A DNA stretch of 64,000 nucleotides from contig CAVQNU010000031.1 in the NCBI GenBank assembly GCA_963714255.1, positions 62,001-126,000 of the forward strand, read 5' to 3'. The notes beneath the pieces were generated by a model, which saw only the letters and a list, made by a program, of their open reading frames with translations, ran no database searches and had not been told where the DNA came from. Shown here in pieces: positions 1 through 8,153 of the stretch. The translations under genes were made by a program, and so were the position numbers. Positions within the stretch are counted from its first letter, which is position 1, and each line of letters starts with the position of its first letter. This DNA is from Rhodovastum sp963714255. Lineage in GTDB: Bacteria; Pseudomonadota; Alphaproteobacteria; Acetobacterales; Acetobacteraceae.

Positions 1-343
1 CGCCGCCGCCCCCTGCGTGCTGCTCTCGGGCGGCGAAACGACCGTGACCGTGCGCGGGCGCGGGCGGGGCGGGCGCAATGTCGAGTTCCTGCTGGCGCTG
101 GCCATCGAACTGGCCGGCGCGCCGCGCATCTGGGCGATTGCCGGGGATACCGACGGGATCGACGGGAGCGACGACGCGGCCGGCGCGATTGTTATGCCCG
201 ATACACTGGCGCGTGGCGCCGATGCCCGGGCGGCCTTGGCCGATAACGATGCGCACGCTTTCTTTGAACGCCTGGGCGATCGGGTGCTGACCGGGCCTAC
301 GTTGACCAATGTGAATGACTTTCGGGCGGTGCTGATTGTTTGA
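1..343 (+). CDS. Glycerate 2-kinase / hydroxypyruvate reductase family (TtuD/GckA, MOFRL domain), C-terminal part
   Basis: The reading frame is open from the left window edge to a TGA at 341-343, so only about the last 113 codons are present. The visible part is the MOFRL-type C-terminal domain: a GGETTVTVRGRGRGGRNVE stretch, then AIAGDTDGIDGSDDAAGA, ending near GPTLTNVNDFRAVLIV. These are hallmarks of the GckA/TtuD glycerate kinases, which phosphorylate D-glycerate to 2-phosphoglycerate in the cytoplasm (family knowledge). The N-terminal half lies outside the window, so the start and operon context cannot be seen. It runs convergently toward the lipoprotein gene on the other strand, with a large palindromic repeat between them. 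Confidence 0.85.
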   Translation, partial: AAAPCVLLSGGETTVTVRGRGRGGRNVEFLLALAIELAGAPRIWAIAGDTDGIDGSDDAAGAIVMPDTLARGADARAALADNDAHAFFERLGDRVLTGPTLTNVNDFRAVLIV

Positions 344-353
344 TCGCTAAGGA

Positions 354-480
354 AGCAAGGCCAGGGCTCTGCCCTGGACCCGCCAAGGGGCAGTGGCCCC
401 TTGGAACCCATTCCTTAAGTAGCGGGGTCCAGGGGGCCACTGCCTCTTGGCGGGTCCAGGGCAGAGCCCTGGCCTTGCTT
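354..480. repeat. Large palindromic intergenic repeat, copy 1
   Basis: Two inverted arms, about 355-407 and 423-480, each carry the core CCAGGGCTCTGCCCTGG followed by a second GC-rich hairpin segment; the loop contains CCTTAAG. It lies between two convergent genes, so it could act as a bidirectional terminator (inference). The same unit recurs at about 5545, 7891, 19497, 20324, 36681, 41500 and 50596. Confidence 0.85.
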
Positions 481-482
481 GC

Positions 483-1070
483 TTAGCGGCTCCGCACCGC
501 CCCCTCGATCCGCTCGCACAGCCCCCCAACCGCCCCCGTCATCGCCGCCACCGCATCCCGCGGCGTCCCGCCCGCCAATGCCGCCGCCGCCTCCACCCGT
601 CGCTGCAGCACCAGCCGCGTCGTGGTGGCCTCCTGCGCCACCAGCGTCAGCCCGAGCACCGCGCGCGCCGTGTTCTCCGCCGGCACCGTCCACAGCGCAT
701 CGAGTTCGCCCTCCAGCACCAGCTCAGCCGCAAGCCGGCTGCCCGGCGCCAGCACGGCGGAGAACAGGCCGGACTGCGCCAGCCAGGTGCGCACCGCTTC
801 CTCCACCGCCTCGGCCGGGAGCACCGACCATTGCTCGTAAAATTCCGTGCGGATGCTGCCGTCGGGCTGCACGGATTGCAGGCCGCGGGCCTCCATGCCC
901 GGCCCGGCGGTGAAACTGCGCACCAGCAGCACGGGGCCGCCGGTGCGCGGCGGCAGCGCCTGCGGGCGGTGCACCAGCAGCGGCCATTGCCGGCGCTCGG
1001 CGTAGGGCCGGGTTTCCAGCCCGCAGCCGGCAACGGCCAGCGGGGCGGCAAGCAGCGCGCGGCGCCTCAT
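483..1070 (-). CDS. ABC-type transport auxiliary lipoprotein (PqiC/MlaD-operon type)
   Basis: 195 residues with an N-terminal signal ending in a lipobox (LAVAGC, Cys16), indicating an outer- or inner-membrane lipoprotein. The body (PVLLVRSFTAGPGMEARGL, EFYEQWSVLPAEAVEEAVR, LAQSGLFSAVL) matches the ABC-type transport auxiliary lipoprotein family that accompanies MCE/Mla lipid transporters. Its ATG overlaps the stop of the upstream MCE gene by 4 bases (ATGA), so it is the last cistron of the operon and translationally coupled. By analogy with PqiC it probably binds the periplasmic MCE ring at the outer membrane (inference). It is followed by palindromic repeat copy 1. Confidence 0.8.
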   Translation of the reverse strand: MRRRALLAAPLAVAGCGLETRPYAERRQWPLLVHRPQALPPRTGGPVLLVRSFTAGPGMEARGLQSVQPDGSIRTEFYEQWSVLPAEAVEEAVRTWLAQSGLFSAVLAPGSRLAAELVLEGELDALWTVPAENTARAVLGLTLVAQEATTTRLVLQRRVEAAAALAGGTPRDAVAAMTGAVGGLCERIEGAVRSR

Positions 1071-2077
1071 TTTTCGTTCTCCCGCGGCGGCGGGCCGCCG
1101 AGCAGCACGCCGGCCGGATAGCGGCGCAACGCCTCGGTGGTCTCGCGCAGGTTGGCGGCTGCCGCGCGGGCGTCGCGCAGCAGGGGGATCAGGCCGGATT
1201 GCAGGTCCGCCACGTCGCCGCTGGTGCGCTGCACCGTCGTTTGCAGTGCCGTTACCAGCGCCGGCAGCTTGGCCGCGGCGTCGGCCAGCCGGTCGGCCGC
1301 GCGGGTGGCGGCGGCCAGGGCTTCGCGCCCCTGCGGACCGCTCACCAGGGCGCGCGCCCCAGCGGCGGCGCCGCGCAGCTCGGCCGCCAGCCCCGGCAGG
1401 TCCGCGCCCTGCAGCGCCTCGCGGGCGGTTCCCATCAGCGCCGCGGCGCCGGCCAGGGCCTGACGCGCGTCGCCCCCCTCGGCAAGCTGCCGGTCCAAAT
1501 CGTCCAGCAGACGCTGGGCGGTGTGGCTGAGCCCAACCAGGTCCACCGCATTGATATGCGCAAGCAGGGTCTGGGCCGCGTCCTGCACCTGGGCGAGCGT
1601 GCTCGGCACCGAGGGGATCACCTCATAGGTCGGCGTCCACGGCACCGCCGGGACCGGGTACTGCGCCGGATCGACGAAATCGAGCTCAATATAGGACAGC
1701 CCCGTAATGCCCTGGCTGGCCAGGCGCGCCCGCAACCCGGTGCTCACCGCCGTGTCCAGGCCAGCCGGGCGGCCGGTGCGGGCGAGATCGATGATGTAAC
1801 GGACATAGACCAGACGGTAGGTCGCGCCGAGAACATCGGGCGCCTTGTAGATCGCGCTGACCAGCCCGATTTCGGTCACCTCGCCGAGCGAGACGCCGCG
1901 GAACTTCACCGGCGCGCCAACCTCCAGCCCCTGCACGCTCTCCTGGAAATAGGTCTCGAACACCTGCCCGTGACGGATGCGGTTGCCGCCGAGGAACAGC
2001 ACCAGCCCGAGCGACCCGGCAATGCCCATCGCCACCAGCAGCCCAACCCGCAGAAACGTGCCGCGCGGGCTGGTCAT
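1067..2077 (-). CDS. MCE-domain protein, MlaD-like substrate-binding subunit of a lipid ABC transporter
   Basis: 336 residues. One N-terminal membrane helix (about residues 7-29) is followed by an MCE domain (about 38-120) with the segment GLEVGAPVKFRGVSLGEVTE, then a long alanine-rich helical C-terminal tail typical of single-MCE proteins that form a periplasmic hexamer. The start at 2077 was chosen because it gives the ATGA overlap with the ATPase stop and places the membrane helix at the N-terminus; a longer reading frame upstream lies inside the ATPase gene. Expected role: periplasmic lipid-binding subunit of an MlaFED-type complex. Neighbours on both sides are the expected partners. Confidence 0.88.
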   Translation of the reverse strand: MTSPRGTFLRVGLLVAMGIAGSLGLVLFLGGNRIRHGQVFETYFQESVQGLEVGAPVKFRGVSLGEVTEIGLVSAIYKAPDVLGATYRLVYVRYIIDLARTGRPAGLDTAVSTGLRARLASQGITGLSYIELDFVDPAQYPVPAVPWTPTYEVIPSVPSTLAQVQDAAQTLLAHINAVDLVGLSHTAQRLLDDLDRQLAEGGDARQALAGAAALMGTAREALQGADLPGLAAELRGAAAGARALVSGPQGREALAAATRAADRLADAAAKLPALVTALQTTVQRTSGDVADLQSGLIPLLRDARAAAANLRETTEALRRYPAGVLLGGPPPRENEK

Positions 2078-2838
2078 GCTGCCTGCCGGCGGAAGAATGC
2101 GCGCACTTTGGGGTCCTCGCTTTCGTCGCGCAGCCGGCGCGGATCGCCGCTGGCGATCACGCCCTGTGCGCCCCTGTCCAGCATCAGGCAACGGTCGGCA
2201 ATGGCAAGGATCGACGCGAGTTCATGCGTGACCACCACGAAGGTCAGGCCGAGATCGTGCCGCAGTTCCAGAATCAGCCGGTCGAGCCCGGCCGAGGTGA
2301 CCGGATCGAGGCCGGCCGACGGCTCGTCGAGCAGCAGCAGCGGCGGGTCGAGCGCCAGCGCCCGGGCGATCGCCGCGCGTTTGGCCATGCCGCCGGAAAT
2401 CTCGGCCGGCAGCAGCGACGCCGAATCGGCCAGCCCGACCAGGCCGAGCTTCAGCCGCGCCACGCGGCGGCGGGCGCGCGGCGGCAGATCGGTGTGCATT
2501 TCCAGCGGCAGCATGATGTTTTCCAGCAGCGTCATGCTGCCGAACAGAGCGCCGGACTGAAACATCACGCCGATGCGCCGCAGCACCGCCTCGCGCGCGG
2601 CCGGCGCGGCGGTGGCGAGGTCGCAGCCCAGCAATTCAACGTCGCCCGCGGTCGGCGTCAGCAGGCCGATACACTGGCGCAGCAGGGTGGACTTGCCGCA
2701 GCCCGAGCCGCCCAGGATGACGAATACTTCGCCGGCGGCCACGTCGAAGCTCACGTCGCGGTAGATCGTACGGTTGCCGAAGCTCTGGGCCAGCCCGGTG
2801 GCGCGCAGCACGGAGCCGGTCAAAGGCGGCGCCGTCAC
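2074..2838 (-). CDS. ABC transporter ATP-binding protein, MlaF-like
   Basis: 254 residues. Walker A GGSGCGKST, Q-loop segment MFQSGALFGSMT, signature ISGGMAKR, Walker B LLLLDEPSAGLD and switch His in VVVTHELASI are all present, in the arrangement of MlaF/Ttg2A ATPases (the ISGGM signature and the GALF(G/D)S motif are family hallmarks). The start is GTG at 2838, overlapping the stop of the MlaE-type permease gene by four bases (GTGA). It powers lipid transport by the MlaE permease and MlaD ring at the inner membrane (family knowledge). Direction of transport cannot be read from sequence. Confidence 0.92.
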   Translation of the reverse strand: MTAPPLTGSVLRATGLAQSFGNRTIYRDVSFDVAAGEVFVILGGSGCGKSTLLRQCIGLLTPTAGDVELLGCDLATAAPAAREAVLRRIGVMFQSGALFGSMTLLENIMLPLEMHTDLPPRARRRVARLKLGLVGLADSASLLPAEISGGMAKRAAIARALALDPPLLLLDEPSAGLDPVTSAGLDRLILELRHDLGLTFVVVTHELASILAIADRCLMLDRGAQGVIASGDPRRLRDESEDPKVRAFFRRQAA

Positions 2839-3935
2839 AGGGCGAGCCGGTAGAACAGCACGGCGAACAGCCCGTCGAGCATGATGGTGGCGACGATGCC
2901 GCCGACCACCGCTTCCGTCGCCGCCTCGCCCACCGCGCGCGGCCCGTTGCCGGCGGCGAGCCCGGCGCGGCAGCCGATCGCCGCCACCGCCACGCCGAAC
3001 ACCATGGCCTTGGCCATGCCGCCGTAGAAATCCGACGGCGCCACCCAGTAGATGATCTGGTTGCCGATCGCCGCCAGGGGAAAGCCGGAGGCCACCAGCA
3101 CCACGCTCATGCCCGCCAGCCCGGCAATTTCCAGCAGCACCGTCAGCGCCGGCGTGATCAGCATGGCCGCGGCCATGCGCGGCAGCACCAGCATGGTCAT
3201 CGGGTCGATCCCCATGGTGGCCAGGGCATCGATCTCCTGGTTGACTTTCATGGTGCCGATCTCGGCGGCGAAGGCGGACCCGGAGCGGCCGGCCAGCACC
3301 ACCGAGGCCAGCAACGGCCCGAGTTCGCGCAGCAGGCTCATGGCGACAAGATTGGCCACATACAGGTCGGCGCCGAAGCGGCGCATCGGCACCAGCGACT
3401 GGAAGGCCATGATCAGCCCCATCAGCATGCCGATCATCAGCACCAGCGGCACCGCCCGCACGCCGGCCTGGTCGGCGGTGCGCAGCAGATCGACGCTGCG
3501 GAACTGGCGCGACCGTGAAGGCAGCCGCGCCACCGCCACCAGCGCCTCGCCCAGCCAGGCAAACCCGTCGCCGGCGGCGGCAAGCCCATGAACGATCACC
3601 ACGCGCCAGGGCACCGGCGGCGCCGGCGGCAGGCGCGGCGGCTCGGCCAGGGCCTCGCGGGCGCGCGCCAGCACGGAGGCCACCTGTGGCCTGGCGTTCG
3701 CCAGCGTGGCACCGGGGCGGGCCTCCGCCATGGCCAGCAGCAGCGCCGCCCCGGCGGTGTCGCAGCTCTCCAGGTCGGCAAGGTCGATGACCAGCGTGCG
3801 GGCGGGCTGCGCGGCGGCGGCCCGCAGCGCCTCGGCCCAGAGCTTGCCGGCGGCGGTCACGTCCAGCCGGCCGCGCAATGACAGCGCCCGTTCCCCGTCG
3901 CGCGGCTCGGACGCAAGCACCGCGGTGGCCGCCAT
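2835..3935 (-). CDS. MlaE-type permease with N-terminal STAS domain
   Basis: 366 residues. The first ~100 residues form a STAS-like domain (SLRGRLDVTAAGKLW, LVIDLADLESCDTAGAALL), here fused to the permease instead of encoded separately as MlaB. The rest is an MlaE permease: ELGPLLASVVLAGRSGSAFA and EIGTMKVNQEIDALATMGID are the family signature, with about five hydrophobic helices. The chosen ATG at 3935 overlaps the preceding stop (TGATG); an upstream ATG at 3974 would extend into the previous gene. The protein should form the membrane core of the lipid transporter together with the downstream ATPase and MCE subunits. Confidence 0.9.
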   Translation of the reverse strand: MAATAVLASEPRDGERALSLRGRLDVTAAGKLWAEALRAAAAQPARTLVIDLADLESCDTAGAALLLAMAEARPGATLANARPQVASVLARAREALAEPPRLPPAPPVPWRVVIVHGLAAAGDGFAWLGEALVAVARLPSRSRQFRSVDLLRTADQAGVRAVPLVLMIGMLMGLIMAFQSLVPMRRFGADLYVANLVAMSLLRELGPLLASVVLAGRSGSAFAAEIGTMKVNQEIDALATMGIDPMTMLVLPRMAAAMLITPALTVLLEIAGLAGMSVVLVASGFPLAAIGNQIIYWVAPSDFYGGMAKAMVFGVAVAAIGCRAGLAAGNGPRAVGEAATEAVVGGIVATIMLDGLFAVLFYRLAL

Positions 3936-4417
3936 CACGCCTCCGGCGCGGTGAGGGCCAGCAACAGCGGCCATGCGCCGGCGGCCATTAGCAGCGCGGC
4001 CGGCCAGCCCAGCCCGGCGCCCAACAGCCCGCGGCCGAAGCCCATTGCGAGGCCGCCGATCAGCCAGGGCAAGGCGAGCTTGCGCCAGACCAGCCGGATC
4101 ACCGCCATGGGCGGCGCCAGGCTGGCGGCGATCCGCAGGGTCGTCGCGGGAATGCGCCGCAGCCCCAGGCCCAACGGCAGCGCCACGAAGGGCAGCACCT
4201 CCGCCGCTTCCGCCACCAGAGGTTCGCCATCCGGCAGCAGGCCGAGATCGGGCGCGGCGAGCAGCGCGGCCAGCACCACCAGCGCGCCGAGCGCCGCTGC
4301 CCCGCGCGCCGGCAGCCTGGCCAGCGCCATGCCGAGCGGCACGGCGAGGAGCACAGCGATGACAGTCGCCGTCAGTGCCTGCAGCACGACCGCCGCGAAA
4401 ATGTCCGCCGCGGTCAT
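3935..4417 (-). CDS. Very short ABC transporter permease-like membrane protein
   Basis: 160 residues, almost entirely hydrophobic, with about four predicted helices. The segment RIPATTLRIAASLAPPMAVI followed by WRKLALPWLIGGLAMGFGRG resembles the EAA-loop region of importer permeases (IP..LREAA...G....R....LP). Typical permeases of this class have 250 or more residues, so about 90 are missing relative to the family. There is no stop or frameshift inside the frame as given. It sits between the solute-binding protein (15-base gap) and the STAS-MlaE gene (TGATG overlap), suggesting it is the membrane subunit of the PotA/PotD-like importer upstream. Whether a permease this small works alone, as a dimer or not at all is unknown. 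Confidence 0.6.
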   Translation of the reverse strand: MTAADIFAAVVLQALTATVIAVLLAVPLGMALARLPARGAAALGALVVLAALLAAPDLGLLPDGEPLVAEAAEVLPFVALPLGLGLRRIPATTLRIAASLAPPMAVIRLVWRKLALPWLIGGLAMGFGRGLLGAGLGWPAALLMAAGAWPLLLALTAPEA

Positions 4418-4432
4418 CGCAATGTCACCCGG

Positions 4433-5443
4433 TCAATGCGCCAGCCAGGCATCGAACCTGGTCTGGAGTTTCTCGCCGTTGTCGCGCCAGAACGCCGTGT
4501 CGACGGCCAGGGTGCCGGCATTGGCGGTCGGCGAGGCGGCCAGCAGGTCCGGCGCCAGCCCATCATTCGACCCTTTCGCCAGTCCGCCCAGACCACCGGC
4601 CTCCGGCAGCCGCGCCTGCACTTTCGGATCGGCGGCAAACGCCAGGAAATGCTGCGCCTCGGCCAGGTTCGGGCTGGCCTTCACGATCGCCCAGTAATTC
4701 GCCTCGACCAGCCCGCCCGTCCATTGCACCCCGAAATTGTGTTTGCCGCCGCGGTTTGCCAGCACGATCGGCGGCGATTCGGCGCTGGTCATCAGCACTT
4801 CGCCGGAGGCGAGCAGATGCAGCGCGTCGCGCCCTCCCGGCGTCCACCAGACGATATAGGGCGAGAGCTGGTCGAGCCGGCGGAAGGCGCGCTCCACCCC
4901 GTCGTCGCTGCGCAATGCGCGGTACACGTCGCCGGGTGCCACGTCATCGGCGAGCAGGGCGATTTCCAGCGTGCCGTGCGGCGAGCGGCGCAGGCCGCGC
5001 TTGCCGGGCACGCGGGCGATGTCCCAGAAATCCTGCCAGGTCGGCGTGCCCGGGAACTTGGCGCGGTCCCAGGACAGCACGGTGGCGTGCGCGAAGGCGC
5101 CCAGGCCGCAATCGCTGGCGCCTTGCGGCAGCATATGGTCGCGCCCGCCCAGAGCCGACCAGTCGAGCTTTTCCACCGCCCCGGACTGACAGGCCGGCGG
5201 CAGCTCGGCGCCGCTGATCTCCACCACGTCCCAGGCGGCTTCGGCGCGCCATGCGTCCGGCCCGGCCGGGCGGGTGACGGTATCGACTTTCGCCCCGGCG
5301 GCGGCGAACGGGGCGATATAGACCTGCCGCAGGACCTGTACAGGATCGCCCGCCTGCAGCGCCACCGTGAAGTCGCGCGCCCACGCGGTTGCAGGCCCGG
5401 CAAGGGCGAGAAGGCCGGCCGCCAGGAGGGCGCGCAGCATCAT
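4433..5443 (-). CDS. Periplasmic solute-binding protein, PotD-like (spermidine/putrescine-type SBP)
   Basis: 336 residues with an N-terminal signal peptide (hydrophobic stretch about residues 3-20, cleavage near ATAWA). The mature part has features of bacterial extracellular solute-binding family 8/PotD proteins: GAKVDTVTR, AAWDVVEISG, TWQDFWDIARVPGKRGLR, SGEVLMTSAESPPIVLANR, NYWAIVKASPNLAEAQHFL. Expected to bind a small cationic or organic ligand in the periplasm and deliver it to the ABC importer encoded around it. Two adjacent ATG codons (5443 and 5440) are possible starts. The ligand cannot be assigned from sequence; polyamine is the family default. Confidence 0.82.
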   Translation of the reverse strand: MMLRALLAAGLLALAGPATAWARDFTVALQAGDPVQVLRQVYIAPFAAAGAKVDTVTRPAGPDAWRAEAAWDVVEISGAELPPACQSGAVEKLDWSALGGRDHMLPQGASDCGLGAFAHATVLSWDRAKFPGTPTWQDFWDIARVPGKRGLRRSPHGTLEIALLADDVAPGDVYRALRSDDGVERAFRRLDQLSPYIVWWTPGGRDALHLLASGEVLMTSAESPPIVLANRGGKHNFGVQWTGGLVEANYWAIVKASPNLAEAQHFLAFAADPKVQARLPEAGGLGGLAKGSNDGLAPDLLAASPTANAGTLAVDTAFWRDNGEKLQTRFDAWLAH

Positions 5444-5544
5444 GTCATTCGGTATCCGGCACTAGAGCGGCTCACAACGGCCGGGCGGGACCGTATCGCC
5501 CCCGGGCCGACAGGGCAATGCTGCGGCGCGTCAGGCCGGTGCTG

Positions 5545-5592
5545 GTGTGAGGGTAAGGAAGGCCAGGGCTCTGCCCTGGCCTTCCTTCCTCA
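5545..5592. repeat. Short form of the palindromic repeat, copy 2 (terminator-like hairpin)
   Basis: A near-perfect hairpin GGAAGGCCAGGGCTCTGCCC and its complement, extended outward by GTGAGG/CCTCAC. It contains only the core of the repeat family. It covers the last codon of the frameshifted ATPase gene and lies just upstream of the solute-binding protein gene on the same strand, so it may attenuate read-through between them (inference). Confidence 0.75.
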
Positions 5593-6739
5593 CCCCAGCA
5601 CCCGCGCATGCCGAGCCTGCCAAGCGACCGCCGCCGCCTGCCCGGCCGCCAGGCCCGCCAGCGGCACCCCCGCCGGCCGCGTCACCACCAACGTCGCCGG
5701 CGCCGTCTCGCCGAGCGCCAGGGTCAGGCGCACATGGTCGCCCCGCCAGGCCAGCGCGGTCACCGTGGCCGGCAGCGCGCCCTCGCCCATTGCGGCGGCC
5801 GTCCCGGCGGCGACCGCGATGCGCTCGGGGCGGACGAACACCAGGCAGGCGCCGCCGGGCTCTGCGGCGGTGGCGGTGGCTTCCACTGTCAGGCCGCAAT
5901 CCAGCCGCACCAGCGCGATGTCGTCGTCCAGGCTCTGGACGGTTCCGGGCAGGAAGTTGGCCTCGCCGAGCAGGCGCGCGACGCGGGCGGTGGCCGGCGC
6001 GTCATACAAAAGCTGCACCGGTCCGGACTGCAGCAGCTTGCCGCCCTCCAGCACCGCCGCCCGCCCCCCCAGCGCCAGCGCCAGGGCGGCGTCGCTTGTC
6101 GCCAGCACGCAGGCGGCGCCAGTGGCGGCCAGCACCGGCAGCAGATCGTCCAGCACGCTGTCGCGGGTCGGCGGCGTCGAGCCCGGCGAAGGGCTCGTCC
6201 AGCAGCAGCAGCCGGGGCCGGCCCACCAGGGCACGGGCGAAGGCGGCGCGGACGCGTTGCTCGGGCGAAAGGTCGCGGGCACGGCGATCGCCCAGCCCGG
6301 CAAGGCCGAGGGCCTGCAGGATCGCGCCGGCCGCCTCCCCGCCGGTGGCGGCGCCGCTGGCCGCCAGGGCGAAGCCGATCGTGCCGGCGACGGTCAGGTG
6401 CGCCAGCGGGCCATCGTCGCGCAGCACCAGCCCCAGCCCGCGCCGGTGCGGCGGCAGGCCCGCCGCCGGGCGCCCGTCCAGCAGCACCTCGCCGGTCGCC
6501 GGCCGGGCGAAGCCGGCCAGCAGGTCCAGCATTTCGGTCTTGCCGGCGCCTTCCGGGCCGAGCAGCACCAGCGTCTCGCCTTCCGCCACCTGAAGGTCGA
6601 TACCAGGTGACGCCGGCCCGCGCGCGCGGCGCAGCCGCACGCCCCGCAGCGCCGCGGCCGGCGGCTGCGCGGCCGCAACGCTGTCGGGCGCCTGGGTGCG
6701 CGAGGGCGTGCGCAGGGCGGTGACGGGATGGGCGGACAG
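5590..6739 (-). CDS. ABC transporter ATP-binding protein, PotA/ModC-like, frameshifted as given
   Basis: Two reading frames together give one importer ATPase of about 380 residues. The first (6739 to about 6175) has Walker A GPEGAGKTE, a degenerate signature LSPEQ, and Walker B LLLLDEPFAGLDAADP. The second (about 6175 to 5590) continues with TRDSVLDDLLPVL, VLATSDAALALALGGRAAVL and a TOBE-like C-terminal domain (FVRPERIAV). The junction needs removal of one base near 6170-6180. No ATG/GTG start is well placed: the best ribosome-binding site (GGAGGAG, complement of 6747-6753) precedes an in-frame CTG at 6739 by seven bases. It pairs with the solute-binding protein and short permease downstream. 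The shift may be a sequencing error, since other genes here show the same kind of insertion. Confidence 0.75.
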
Positions 6740-6885
6740 GGCGCAACTCCTCCGGCCGGATGCGGTGCCGGGCGGACTTTCGGCAAACCGGGCGCATCCG
6801 GCAATGGCCTCGCTGCCCCGCCGCACTCTGGGCGGGCGGCGATGGAGGCGATATAGGGGTCTCGCCAGCACCGGGGGGGTTCCGA

Positions 6886-7890
6886 ATGACCAATGCCAGC
6901 GTGGTTGCCAGCCAGGACGGCCGGATCGGCCATATTCTTCTCGAACGGCCGAAGGCGCTCAACGCGCTCGACCTGGCCATGATCCGGGCGATGCAGGCGG
7001 CGCTGGACGCGTGGCGCGACGACCCTGGCGTGCACGCGGTGGTGATCGAGGGCGCGGGCGGGCGCGCCTTCTGCGCGGGCGGCGACATCCGCGCCATGCG
7101 CACGCTCGCGCAGGCCGGCGAGGCCGCTGCGGTGGAGACGTTCTTTCGCGAGGAATACGCGCTGAACGCCAGCATCGACGAATACCCCAAGCCCTATGTC
7201 GCGCTGATCGACGGCATCTGCATGGGCGGCGGCATCGGGGTGTCGGTGCACGGGCAGATGCGGGTGAGCACCGAGGCCGGGCTGTTCGCCATGCCGGAAA
7301 CCGCGATCGCCATGTTCCCCGATGTCGGCGCCACCTTCATGTTGCCGCGCCTGCCCGGGCAACTCGGGCTTTACCTGGGCCTGACCGGGGCGCGCATGCA
7401 GGGGGCGGATGCGGTGCATGCCGGCATCGCCACCCATTTCGTGCCGCAGGCCGACCTGCCGGCCCTGCGCGCCGACCTCGCGCGCGACGGGGTGGCGGCG
7501 GTGGCGGTGCATGCGCGCGCGTTGCCGCCGTTTTCCCTCGCCCCGCACCGCGCCGCCATCGACCGCTGCTTCGGCGCCGACAGCGTGCCGGAGATCCTGG
7601 CCCGGCTGGAGGAGGAAGGCACCGACTGGGCGCGCGAGACGCTGGCGACGCTGCGCGCGATGTCGCCCTCGGCGGTGATGTGGTCGTTCGCCGCGGTGCG
7701 CCGCGGCGCCGGGTTGTCGCTGCGCGACGCGCTGGCGGCCGAGCTGGCGCTGACCCGGCACGTGACCCGCCATCCCGATTTTGCCGAGGGGGTGCGCGCG
7801 ATGGTGGTGGACAAGGACCGCCAGCCGCGTTGGTCGCCGGACCGCATCGAGGCGGTGGACCCTGCGGCGATTGCGGCGATGCTGGCCTGA
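6886..7890 (+). CDS. Crotonase-family protein, 3-hydroxyisobutyryl-CoA hydrolase-like
   Basis: 334 residues. The crotonase core shows ERPKALNALDLAMIRAM, AFCAGGDIRAM (CoA oxyanion loop), GGGIGVSVHGQMRVSTE, and FAMPETAIAMFPDVGATFML; the PET...FPDVGA pattern with Glu and Asp is typical of 3-hydroxyisobutyryl-CoA hydrolases rather than plain enoyl-CoA hydratases. Length fits that family (about 350). It would hydrolyse 3-hydroxyisobutyryl-CoA in valine degradation (family knowledge). The ATG at 6886 was preferred over an upstream start at 6760, which would overlap the opposite-strand ATPase and add a non-family leader. It is followed directly by palindromic repeat copy 3. Confidence 0.85.
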   Translation: MTNASVVASQDGRIGHILLERPKALNALDLAMIRAMQAALDAWRDDPGVHAVVIEGAGGRAFCAGGDIRAMRTLAQAGEAAAVETFFREEYALNASIDEYPKPYVALIDGICMGGGIGVSVHGQMRVSTEAGLFAMPETAIAMFPDVGATFMLPRLPGQLGLYLGLTGARMQGADAVHAGIATHFVPQADLPALRADLARDGVAAVAVHARALPPFSLAPHRAAIDRCFGADSVPEILARLEEEGTDWARETLATLRAMSPSAVMWSFAAVRRGAGLSLRDALAAELALTRHVTRHPDFAEGVRAMVVDKDRQPRWSPDRIEAVDPAAIAAMLA

Positions 7891-8035
7891 AGCAAGGCCA
7901 GGGCTCTGCCCTGGACCCGCAAGGGGGCAGTGGCCCCCTTGACCCCGCTCCTTAAGCAAGGGTTCCAAGGGCGCAGCCCTTGGTGGGGTCCAGGGGCAAA
8001 GCCCCTGGTGGGACGCGGGGCAACGCCCCGCTAGG
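7891..8035. repeat. Palindromic repeat, copy 3 (compound)
   Basis: Begins one base after the crotonase stop with GCAAGGCCAGGGCTCTGCCC, continues with the GGGGGCAGTGGCCCCCTT hairpin, then a CTTAAG-containing spacer and a second, diverged set of hairpins (CCAAGGGCGCAGCCCTTGG, CAGGGGCAAAGCCCCTG, GCGGGGCAACGCCCCGC). It separates two co-directional genes and probably terminates the first (inference). Confidence 0.8.
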
Positions 8036-8153
8036 ACCGGCGCGCGCGCCAAGACTGGTCTCCCAAAAAATTGTTTGTTCACACGTCGGGCGCACCCTGC
8101 GGCTGGCGCGGCCCTGCCGCACTGCACCGCAACCCGCATTGCCCGGAACCATC

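Noticed and set aside
4440..4475. Plus-strand bases resembling a tRNA T-loop complement (CATCGAACCTGGTC)
   Set aside because: It lies in the C-terminal codons of the solute-binding protein and no cloverleaf can be formed around it.
4436..6610. Very long open frame on the plus strand through the solute-binding and ATPase genes
   Set aside because: It is antisense to recognisable ABC transporter genes, is rich in Arg/Gly/Pro/Ala and has no family motif. Long shadow frames are expected at this GC content.
6394..8139. 581-codon minus-strand frame across the crotonase and repeat
   Set aside because: Composition and low complexity show a shadow; it reads through the palindromic repeat and the crotonase active-site region in antisense.
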